Below are positions 28,000 through 37,500 of a DNA stretch of 64,000 nt, in pieces. The first letter of the stretch is position 1. Each line of letters starts with the position of its first letter. The stretch is from an uncultured Bacteroidales bacterium (GTDB taxonomy: Bacteria > Bacteroidota > Bacteroidia > Bacteroidales > Bacteroidaceae): NCBI GenBank assembly GCA_902802815.1, contig CADCNQ010000005.1:1-64000 (forward strand). Direction: 5' to 3'. The position numbers were made by a program, and so were the translations under genes. Below the pieces are notes generated by a model. That model was not told where the DNA came from. It saw only the letters and a program-made list of their open reading frames with translations, and did not search any database.

Positions 28000-28787
28000 C
28001 TGTTCCTAATTAATGTAAAACGACGCACGAAACCTATCATAGCACTATGTCCCCAATCGTGCCACTTAATATCATTTGCCGACTGCTGCCGTATGTCGTT
28101 GACATAGGCGATGCGCAGGGAGAATGTTCTCAACGGGATGTCAAGAGCCAGCTGCTGACGGAGATTGAATCCCGTGCCGAACCACATGGGGAGTATGCAG
28201 CCTCCTACCCCATTCTTTGAAATATCATAATAGCTCTGCCCATATTGCGGTGAGAACAGCACTCCTATCACAGGTATATCCGCCTTATAGTCCAAACGCA
28301 GCGGCATCCTGCCGACACGGAAGGAATAGCGTGCTCCCACTGTGGCAGAAAAACGTATATTACACCGTGCGTTGGCCGGGTTGTTGGTATTGCGCTCATT
28401 ATAGAGCACTCCGGCATACAATCCTCCGAGCGCTCCGAGTGTCACCCTGAGACCTTTCACTGGTTTCCAATGATGCTCCCATCCCGCATCAAAAGACAAT
28501 CCTCCCCCATATGCCACAGGTCGTGCCAAAGTGGCGGAAACAGGCATTGTGCGCGAGAAATGTCCTTCCACCTGACACACAAAACCACTTTCCCTCTCCG
28601 TCATCCAAAAGACTGACAGCTGCCATCCTTTATAATTCAAGGGCGAAAGATATGTATCCTGCTGGCGCACAGAACCGACACCGAACTGAAAGGTATTTTC
28701 CCGCTCCTGTGCTCCTGCGTAAACACTCAGGAGAAACAGCGCGAGCGCAGACAACAAACGCCTAATCGAAGAGATGCATCTGACCAT
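27996..28787 (-). CDS. Outer-membrane beta-barrel protein (DUF3316-like)
   Basis: 263 residues with a signal peptide (ALALFLLSVYAGAQ). Alternating strands rich in Tyr/Phe/Arg, e.g. GWQLSVFWMTERESGFVCQVEGHFSR cut by turns, ending in FVRRFTLIRNR, suggest a beta barrel with about 10-12 strands; DUF3316 is my best family guess. It overlaps the 3' end of parC by 26 bases and the S41 gene by 4. Function unknown; it may be the barrel partner of the S41 lipoprotein, an inference from coupling only. Confidence 0.65.
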   Translation of the reverse strand: MVRCISSIRRLLSALALFLLSVYAGAQERENTFQFGVGSVRQQDTYLSPLNYKGWQLSVFWMTERESGFVCQVEGHFSRTMPVSATLARPVAYGGGLSFDAGWEHHWKPVKGLRVTLGALGGLYAGVLYNERNTNNPANARCNIRFSATVGARYSFRVGRMPLRLDYKADIPVIGVLFSPQYGQSYYDISKNGVGGCILPMWFGTGFNLRQQLALDIPLRTFSLRIAYVNDIRQQSANDIKWHDWGHSAMIGFVRRFTLIRNR

Positions 28788-31413
28788 TCAGTTCGTCTCT
28801 AACGTCCTCCTGACTCTCATCATCGTCGGGCGATGCCACATCAACAGGTTCCAACACAGCAGAGGGTTCCGGCTCCTGAGGCTTTCTCGTAGGCTCTAGT
28901 TCCTCCACCGCGGCCACTTTGAACGTCGTAACACGCTTCCCCTTCGCCTTCACGCTCTTCACTGCAATGAAGGATTCTGCATCCAGTTCTATCGGTTCAC
29001 GGAAGTCGTCGGGAGCACCCATCGTCACTTTGATGCGCGGGTATGGAGTGTCGGTGAGCAGCAGAAGCCGACTGCCGGGATTCTCTCCCATGAAACTCTG
29101 CTTTTTCTGTGTCGCCTCCAATGGGAAGCGCTTCAGATAACAGAAACCGTTCTGCTCTTCATCCAGAAGCACCGCTGTCCATATCTTGCCGGAGTCATAT
29201 TTCTCTATGCGCACGATATCATCCTCGAAATGCACATTGAGGTCGAAATTCGTGAGATAGAATTCACCCGTAGAACGCACTACGAGTATCTGGTCGTCGC
29301 CCTGGAACTCTCCCAGATAACGGCCCTGTTCATCGTAGTTGAGACGATTGACATCCTTGTCATACCACACATGTCTGCCGCCCAGTGTACTGCCTCCATG
29401 ACTCTTGAGCAGTATTCGCGCTATATCGTTCTTGGAAAGGAGATTACCCATCGAGGCGCGTCCTTTGATGGCGAGTTCCGAGAAGTCGTAGTCGAAGAAC
29501 ACTTTCTTCAAACGGGGATTCGGTTTGAGTATTACCTTGATAACCTCTGCCTCACCGTTGGGATTACATGTAAAGTAGTTCACACGGCTCTTTGGAGTGC
29601 CTTTCGTTACATCGTATTCCTTGTCGCGAGTCACACCGGTCACATTGAAGCGCTTCACATAATAGTTACCGCCGCGCCCGTCGCGGTAAACACAGTTGTA
29701 TATCGTGCGGGCATCGTTCTTTTTGAACACAGCCACATGGATTATCTCCGCCTTTCGTCCTTCGCGCTTTGCCTTCTCCGTTTCACCCACGAACACCTTC
29801 TCCTGCACACGTATCACCTTGTATGTACCGTCACGGTAGAAGAGAATAATATCATCTATGTCGGAGCAGTTGCACACATATTCGTCTTTCTTGAGGCTTG
29901 TACCGATAAAGCCCTCTTCCCTGTTGATATAGAGTTTCTCATTCGCCTCCACAACTTTAGCCGCAGAGATTGTATCAAAGTTCTTTATCTCCGTCAGGCG
30001 CGGATGGTCCTTACCGTATTTCTCACGGATATATTCAAACCATTCGCAGGTGACATCCACCATGTGAGCCAGTTCACGGTCTATCTTCTTTATTTCATCC
30101 CTGATGGCAACGATGTGCTCATTGGCTCTGTCCTTGTTGAATTTCAGGATACGTGCCATGCGTATTTCCATCAGTCGCAGGATATCTTCCTTTGTCACCT
30201 CACGCACCATCTTCGGATACCACGGAGTGAGCCTCTCGTCAATCCATGCGCAGGCCTCATCCATCGTCTTCGCCTGTTCGAACTGACGATCCTTGTATAT
30301 TCGTTCTTCGATGAATATCTGTTCCAGCGTTGAGAAGTGCAGTTGCTCTGTGAGTTCGCCTTTGCGGATGAGCCTTTCCTGTTTCAGCAGTTGCAGCGTA
30401 TTATCCACGCTACGTCTGAGCACATCACTCACGGTGAGGAACATCGGTTTGTGCTCATCAATGACGCAGCAGTTGGGCGAAATACTCTCTTCGCAATCAG
30501 TGCATGCATAGAGGGCATCTATTGTCTTATCGCTCGAAGCACCCGGCTGCAGATGCACCAGTATCTCCACCGATGCGGCAGTCATATCCTCCACCTTGCG
30601 CACTTTTATCTTGCCCTTCTCCGCAGCCTTCAGTATGCTGTCAATAAAGGTGGACGGCTTCGATGCCGTACCTGTAGTCTTGCCATAAGGAATTTCCGTG
30701 ATGGCAAGTGTCTTGTTGTCGCGCTTCTCTATCTTGGCACGCACTCTCACCACTCCGCCTCTCTGTCCGTCGTTGTAACGCGATACATCTATCGAACCGC
30801 CTGTCGGGAAATCAGGATACAGATGAAATTCCTCACCACGCAGATACTTCACAGCAGCCTCGCATATCTCGCACACGTTATGGGGCAATATCTTGCATGA
30901 CAGACCCACCGCAATACCTTCCGCACCCTGCGCCAGCAATAAAGGGAACTTCACAGGAAGGGCTATCGGTTCCTTGTTCCGCCCGTCGTAGGAAAGTTTC
31001 CACTCCGTCGTCTTGGGATTGAACACCACGTCCAGGGCGAACTTCGAGAGGCGGGCTTCTATATAACGTCCTGCTGCTGCATCGTCACCCGTGAGGATAT
31101 TACCCCAGTTTCCCTGACAGTCTATCAACAGGTCTTTCTGTCCCAGCTGCACCAGCGCATCCTTTATGCTGGCATCGCCATGAGGATGGAACTGCATCGT
31201 GTGTCCTACGATATTTGCCACCTTGTTGTAACGGCCGTCATCCATGCGCTTCATGGAATGAAGGATGCGACGTTGTACAGGTTTCAGACCGTCCTCGATA
31301 TGCGGCACAGCACGATCGAGGATGGTGTAGGAGGCATAGTCCAGAAACCAGTTCTGATACATCTGGTTCAAATGGTGAGTAAGTCCCTCTTGTGGTGTCT
31401 GTTTATCTGTCAT
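28762..31413 (-). CDS. parC: DNA topoisomerase IV subunit A
   Basis: 883 residues. The N-terminal GyrA/ParC breakage-reunion domain contains VQRRILHSM, HPHGDAS and catalytic Tyr117 in AAAGRYIEARLS. Six-bladed C-terminal propeller follows, but the GyrA-box (QRRGGKG) is missing, which points to ParC (decatenation) rather than GyrA. The C-terminus is acidic (SPDDDESQEDVRDELNG). parE is not in the window. First gene of an operon with three envelope/glycosidase genes; promoter at 31432-31439. Confidence 0.93.
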   Translation of the reverse strand: MTDKQTPQEGLTHHLNQMYQNWFLDYASYTILDRAVPHIEDGLKPVQRRILHSMKRMDDGRYNKVANIVGHTMQFHPHGDASIKDALVQLGQKDLLIDCQGNWGNILTGDDAAAGRYIEARLSKFALDVVFNPKTTEWKLSYDGRNKEPIALPVKFPLLLAQGAEGIAVGLSCKILPHNVCEICEAAVKYLRGEEFHLYPDFPTGGSIDVSRYNDGQRGGVVRVRAKIEKRDNKTLAITEIPYGKTTGTASKPSTFIDSILKAAEKGKIKVRKVEDMTAASVEILVHLQPGASSDKTIDALYACTDCEESISPNCCVIDEHKPMFLTVSDVLRRSVDNTLQLLKQERLIRKGELTEQLHFSTLEQIFIEERIYKDRQFEQAKTMDEACAWIDERLTPWYPKMVREVTKEDILRLMEIRMARILKFNKDRANEHIVAIRDEIKKIDRELAHMVDVTCEWFEYIREKYGKDHPRLTEIKNFDTISAAKVVEANEKLYINREEGFIGTSLKKDEYVCNCSDIDDIILFYRDGTYKVIRVQEKVFVGETEKAKREGRKAEIIHVAVFKKNDARTIYNCVYRDGRGGNYYVKRFNVTGVTRDKEYDVTKGTPKSRVNYFTCNPNGEAEVIKVILKPNPRLKKVFFDYDFSELAIKGRASMGNLLSKNDIARILLKSHGGSTLGGRHVWYDKDVNRLNYDEQGRYLGEFQGDDQILVVRSTGEFYLTNFDLNVHFEDDIVRIEKYDSGKIWTAVLLDEEQNGFCYLKRFPLEATQKKQSFMGENPGSRLLLLTDTPYPRIKVTMGAPDDFREPIELDAESFIAVKSVKAKGKRVTTFKVAAVEELEPTRKPQEPEPSAVLEPVDVASPDDDESQEDVRDELNGQMHLFD

Positions 31414-31431
31414 ATATGGCTATTTTCCGCG

Positions 31432-31439
31432 CAAATATA
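31432..31439 (-). promoter_or_regulatory. -7 box TATATTTG for the parC operon
   Basis: The minus strand reads TATATTTG 18 bases before the parC start. Confidence 0.7.
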
Positions 31440-31496
31440 GTAAAAATATTTCAATCTTATTCTCTTTACCTTATTTTATTATTTCTTATTAATAGA

Positions 31497-31530
31497 AAAA
31501 GTCCCGCACCCTATCGGTGCAGGACCTTTT
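31497..31530 (-). terminator. Terminator of the 2515-residue protein gene
   Basis: Stem GTCCCGCACC/GGTGCAGGAC (one mismatch, 4-5 base loop) with AAAAAG before and CTTTT after, so a T-run follows in both directions. A second imperfect hairpin of about 40 bases (31543-31582, CCCTCTC...GAGAGG) lies between it and the stop codon. Confidence 0.8.
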
Positions 31531-31596
31531 CCTTATTGTCTTTCCCTCTCACCCACCTCCTTTTTCGGGAGGGGAAGAGAGGAAAATGAATTGCAA

Positions 31597-34500
31597 TTAC
31601 TTCTGCAGGCCACCGGCAGCATTGTACATCTTACCGTTCTTCACGATGACAATCTTGTCCTTGATGAGGTACTTGCCGTCCTTCAGAGTGCCTTCCTCTT
31701 CAACATCAAGAGACTTGATGCCGGTCGGAGCGCCGGTCTTCTCGAACTTCACGTTCTTGATGGAAACCCAGCTGCAGTTAGCACTCTTAACGATGAAGTT
31801 GATGTCGAGGACTCCGTCTGTGAATACCTCTCCACTAGCCTCAATCGTCTCCATGAAGAAGCGGGTACCGGCGATGTTGATTGCTCCGGTAGAAGGAATA
31901 ACCTCCCAACTGCAAACGCCGAGACCGAGACCGGTCACTTCTGTATCTTCAGCGAACTGATTAGAGAGATGCTGACGTACAAGTGCGGTTACGGTGTATA
32001 CACCGGGCTCAAGACCTGTCATCTGAGCATGGATGGTATTGTCGGCCAAAACCTCGCCGTCGCCAGTCCAGTACTCAATGAACGGAGCCGTGTAGCCGGA
32101 GCCGTCGTTGTCGCCTTCAACACTCCAGGTGTTGATGTAGTAGCCGTGATCGTAATCACCGCCGTGAACATCAAATGCAGAAAGCAGCAGGTCGTCAACA
32201 GTGTTGTTGGTGTGCCATCCGGTACCGAATACGGTCGGGCCATAAGCCTGAGCCTCTTCGTTGGTCCAAGTGCCGTTGTTGTAACCGTTCTGGGCTGCAA
32301 GGTGAGCCTCACCGAATGTAGCGTATGCCTCAGTTGTGTAGACATTGGTGTTAGCCAAAATATCATCCACTTTATCAAGAGACTTCTTACCCTCTGCGTA
32401 AGCGTCAACAGATACCTGAGCAGCATCAATTGCAGCGGCAGCAGCCAGATAATTAGCCTCGCTAGGATCAGCCTCGTAAGCTGCGAAAGCATCGTCCTGA
32501 GCCTGAGATACAGTTGCATTCATCTGACCCACAACCTTAATCAGTTCGGGCAGACCTGCGCGCACGAGTGTCAGTTTGAATACATCGGCCTTGTACCACC
32601 AGTAGCCCTCAGGATTGTAAGTACCGTTCTCATTACCGCCAACCACGCCGATTGTTACTTCAGCAGGAGCGTAAAGTTTGAAGCTGTACTCATTGAGAGA
32701 AGCCACAGCAGCATTCGTACACTTGAGACCTTCGCTGTGCTCGCCATTTGCAATCAGGTAAACCACAGCACCGTCGGAAGCTGTCATAGCAGAGAGTTTG
32801 TACTCACCTGCGGGCAGTTCACCGATGTTCTGAGTCAAAGGAATACCCTGCCACCATGTATTGAAGAGCCAATTACCTTCAGCACCTTCCATAGCATAGG
32901 TTGCATTGCTTGTAGAACGTGCACCGGTATCACTGCTGGAACCTACAGTCCAACCGCTGGTGTCACCAGTTTCAAAGCTGGGGTTAGCAATCAACAGCGA
33001 CCAGTCGGAACCTGCGGTAGTCTGAGCCTTCACTGCAACCAATAGAGCTGCCTGGCAATCAGCCTTCTGCTCGTCGGTCACTGCCACGAGGGTCTTGTTG
33101 TCGTAGGCTGCCTTAACTTCGAGAACCTTCTCGTTGGCAGCGTAAACAGCCTGACCGTCTGCATCCAAAATGCTTGCAGCATTAAGAATAGCAGCAGCCT
33201 CCTCATAGTTGGCTACACTGGTAGTTGCAGCAGCATTGGCAGCGGTGAGACCGTCAATCATGGCCTGCAGAACAGCAACATCAGTACACTCTGTATAACC
33301 TGCAGTAGCTGTTACAGCATCATTCAGATCACTCTCAACAGTTGCATTCATCACGCTGTTCAACAGACCTTGAGCCTCTGTCAGCAGATTTGCAATAGTC
33401 TCATAGTAGGTGCTGACATCAGCATCACCAATACGAGTGAGGGTCCAAGGACCGATTACGGTGTAGTCACCAGCTTCGGGCTGTGCGTCCTTCTCAATAC
33501 CGATGATTACATCACCGGCATCAAACAGGTTGAAGACAACCTCGTTGACGTACTGACCGGCAGCGAACCATGCCTTTACAGCATTGCTGCTATTGGGCAC
33601 GTACTTCTCGTTAACCACAACAGAACCGTCACCGGCTGCGTAGTCGACATCGGATGCACCGTCCCAGCGGTTCTGAACGAGTGCGCTGGTCTTAACGCCT
33701 CCAACGTTTGCATACAAGCTGGCGAACTTGGTTTCCGTACCGGCCTCAATGGCAGCATACTCGTCAGCCTCGCTACCGCTATAACGGTAAGCAGCCTGAG
33801 CTGTCAACTTGTACTGACCTGCGGGCAGATTGATGGTCTGATTGAAGTTATAAACAGCGTTGTTAGCGGCCTTCACAATACCAGAACCATCGATAAACTT
33901 CGTACCGGCATCATCGAATCCCTTAGGATCGGTGCTGGTCAGATCGGCATTCACGATGTGATCGGTGTAGTCAGTAGGTTCGGGAGCAGGAGCTGCACCG
34001 AAGTAGGTCAGACGGAAGTTGTCGAAGATTACCCACTGATGAACACCTGTTGCCTTTACACCAACTTCGAGGTCGCCCTCACCATCGTAAACGAATTCGA
34101 GGGGCTCGATGTTGTAGAGACCGTTGGTGAACGACTCTGAAGCAGCAGCCATGCTGCCCTCGTCGCCTGTCTTCACGGGAACCTCAGCAGTTGCATCGCC
34201 GATGAAGAATACAGGAGCATCCTCCTCAAGTGCATCGTCCTGACGATAGAAGCCCTGAGCCTCCAACTTGTAAACACCTGCAGGAGCACCGGAGATTACC
34301 TGCTTGATGGTGAACGTGGAGTGGAAGCTCTCTGCGCAGTTGTTCAGGTTGTTGCCGCCATTGAGGTTCTTGTTGGTGCAATCCTCGCTGACATTCCAAC
34401 CTTCTACGCGCTGGTCGTTGCGGTTGAAGTTCGGGTTCTGCATGTAGAAGGTAGCAGAAACACCGTTATCAGCAGTAGCTGCGTCAAGTGCTGCCACGCG

Positions 34501-37500
34501 AGCTGCAAACACATCGTCAGCAGAAACGAACTGCCATGCAGCAGGCTCGTCAACAAGTACGAGGTTGTCGTTTTCATCAACGCCAACGTACTTAACACCG
34601 TTGCTGATGCTGTACTCCTCTGCACCGATTTGCTCGATAGCCCATGCGAATGCGGGGCCGTCCATGTAGAGACCGTCGCTGAGGAAGTGGTTGGAAGCAC
34701 TATTAGCAACGCGAGAATCGAAGCTAACCTTGTTGGCGTTATCGGGAGTAAGAGTCAGGTCGAGACCCGTCTCGTTGACTATACCGCGAGTGCCCCAGTC
34801 GTGACCGGCAGCCATATACTTACCTGCAGCGTTCTTCACGTAGTAGGTGCCGTCGAAGGCTACATAGTTGGCCAACTTGAAGGCCTCGATAGCAGCGTTC
34901 AACTTGGCAATCTCTGCTTCGAACTCAGCAATATTCAAATGGTTGCTGATTCGTGCGGCATTAGCTTCGGCAATAGCCTGCTGAAGTGCTTCCTTACCGT
35001 TGGTCTTGTAGGGATTCTCATAGAGAGTACCAGCGAGCAGGATAGCGGCCTCCATATCAGCCTTGTCAAGAGCGTAGAGGGCCTTGGCAGTGGTGAACCA
35101 TGTCAGACGATAAATCTGCATAGTGTGCCAGTTGGTGCCGGCCTGAGCCTTACCCATACCGAGTCTGATGGTGCCGTCAGTAACCTCAACGTCGAACTCC
35201 TTGAAGTTGTTCTCCGTTGTCGAGGTAGCGATGTGGGCTGTGATGAATGACTGCTGGTCGTTAGCGAATACATAAGCCACATCCGTTGCACCGTCTTCCA
35301 TGGGAGATGTCATTCCGGCGCGACCTTCAGTAAAGAATGCATTGCCATAGAAGCCAACCTTGTAACTACCGTTCTTAAGACCTGTGATATCCTGATAGAT
35401 AATCGTGCCCAAGCGGGTTACAGCTGTACCTTCCGCAGTGCCTTCCTCGTACGACTCTGCCAAGTTTACATTCTTGCGACCGTCGTAAGTATCGATTGCG
35501 GGAGCAAACTGAGTAGCACAAACGCCGGCAGCAGAGCCGTCGAACTTCTTCCAACCGTTGGTAGCCACCTTGGCGGTCTGGTCGCTCTCCTGGTCGGCGT
35601 TGTCCAGATTGAACTGGTCAATAGCAGCCTGCAAGGCAGCCTTATCCTCGTCGGTGGGGGTAACGACAGCCTTAGCCACTTCGATGGCATCGCTCAGCTT
35701 ACCAACTGCCACAGCCTCATCGTCTGCAGCCAAAGCTTCTGCCTCAGCAATCATCACTACGAATTCTGCATTTCCGGCTACAGCCTGCAGACGAGCCTTG
35801 CAAGCGTTGAGCAAAGCAGGATCACATACATGCTCGTTAATATAGCCATAGGCTTCAGCAACAGCAGCTGCGGCTTCCGTAGCCAAAGGCTCGGGCAATT
35901 CGGTGTAGCCATCAACCTTAGTCCTGAGCACGATGATTTCCTCGCGAAGAGCAGCAAGCTCAGTAGCCGTCATCTCGAGCGTAATCTCAACATTGCTGAT
36001 AGCAGCAGCGTTGTCTGCCTCGATGTTTCCGTTGGAAACCACCAGCTTGTAGTCACCGGCCTCAACCTCGGAGAGGAAGTTGAAGGACGCTGCAACTCCA
36101 GAGCCGTCGGCGATGTTAGTCATCTCAACCACCTGTTCGCCCTTGATGATGCCATCTGCATCCTCAAACTTCACGTTCAGAGGCTGAGTCTTACCCCAAC
36201 CGCCTGCCATCAGCTTCACGCGGTAAACACCAGCCTCAAGAGGCATCGTGTAACCTGCCGTTTCACCATAGGTGTAGTCGGTAGTACGGGTAGAGTTCGT
36301 ACCGTCGAAGCGAACGTAGAACGCGCTGCGCGTAGCGTCACCCTGCTCGAAGGAGACAAGCTTGTCATAGTTGTTGTCGCCGGGATTCAAAACGAACGCA
36401 CGTGCGTGGAGAGCACTGCCGAGACCGGCAGCGTTGTCCGTCTCCCAACCTGCGGGAGCGCCATCGTTTACAGAAGCAACAAACGTGCCGTTGTAAACAA
36501 TAGACATATCCTCAGTGTTCTCAACCCAAGCTGACTGAGCGCCATTGAGCAGAGAAGTGGCAATCACCACTGCACTCTTAGCGTTGACAGCAGTCTGGTC
36601 AATAGCCTTGGCTGCAGCCAGAGGACTGAGCACGCCTACGTTGGTGTAAGGAGCGTACTCACCGGCCTTGAAGCCCAGCTTCTTGGCCTCTGCGGTCTCG
36701 ATGGCGGCATTCAGAGCGGCATAGTCGTCTGCATCGGCAATGGCATGAGAAGTCAGCGTGAAGTTGTCCACACCGGCCTTAATCTCAGTGGGAGTAGAGG
36801 GAACATTCTCAGTGAAATTGTAGATAAACTCTACGTCCTGAGCCTCGCTGATATAGAACTGTACAGTCTTCTTCGTCCATTCGCTAGCGGTGAAGTCAAC
36901 CAGAGCCACCTCGTCGCCGAACTTAGCAGACAGAGTAGCCTTGCCGTTCGTAGCGTTGGAGAGATAGCCTTCTGCACCGAGTTCGTAAAGACCTGCGGGC
37001 AGGTTGACCGTCTGCTTAAGCGTGATAGAGGACTGCTTGCCCCAATTATAGCGAGCCCAATATACATTGTTACCGCCGTCTACAGGCTGAGCCATGTTTT
37101 CGAACTGATTCCAACTGGTACAAGTGCTGTTGAGAGCGGTCATGTCGTTTGCGTTGCCGTTCTCCCAGAAAGCAGTCCAACCTTCGGGCTCATAGATGTC
37201 GCGATCTTCACTGGGCTTATATACAGAAGTGTAGCGGCCCTCGAAGTCGGCATTGTCAATCAGCAGCGTCCAGTCGGCGCCGTCGGTGGTCTGAGCCTTC
37301 ACGGCAACCTTCAGAGCATCCTTACAAACACCCTTCTGCTCTTCGGTCACAGCCACAAGGGTCTTGTTGTCGTAACCGGCCTTCACCTCAAGCACCTTAT
37401 TGTTGCTGTTGTAAACAGCCTGACCTGCCTCGTCCAAAGTGCTGGCAGCGTTGATGATGGCTGCAGCCTCCTGATAGTTGGCAATGCTGGTCTGAGCAGC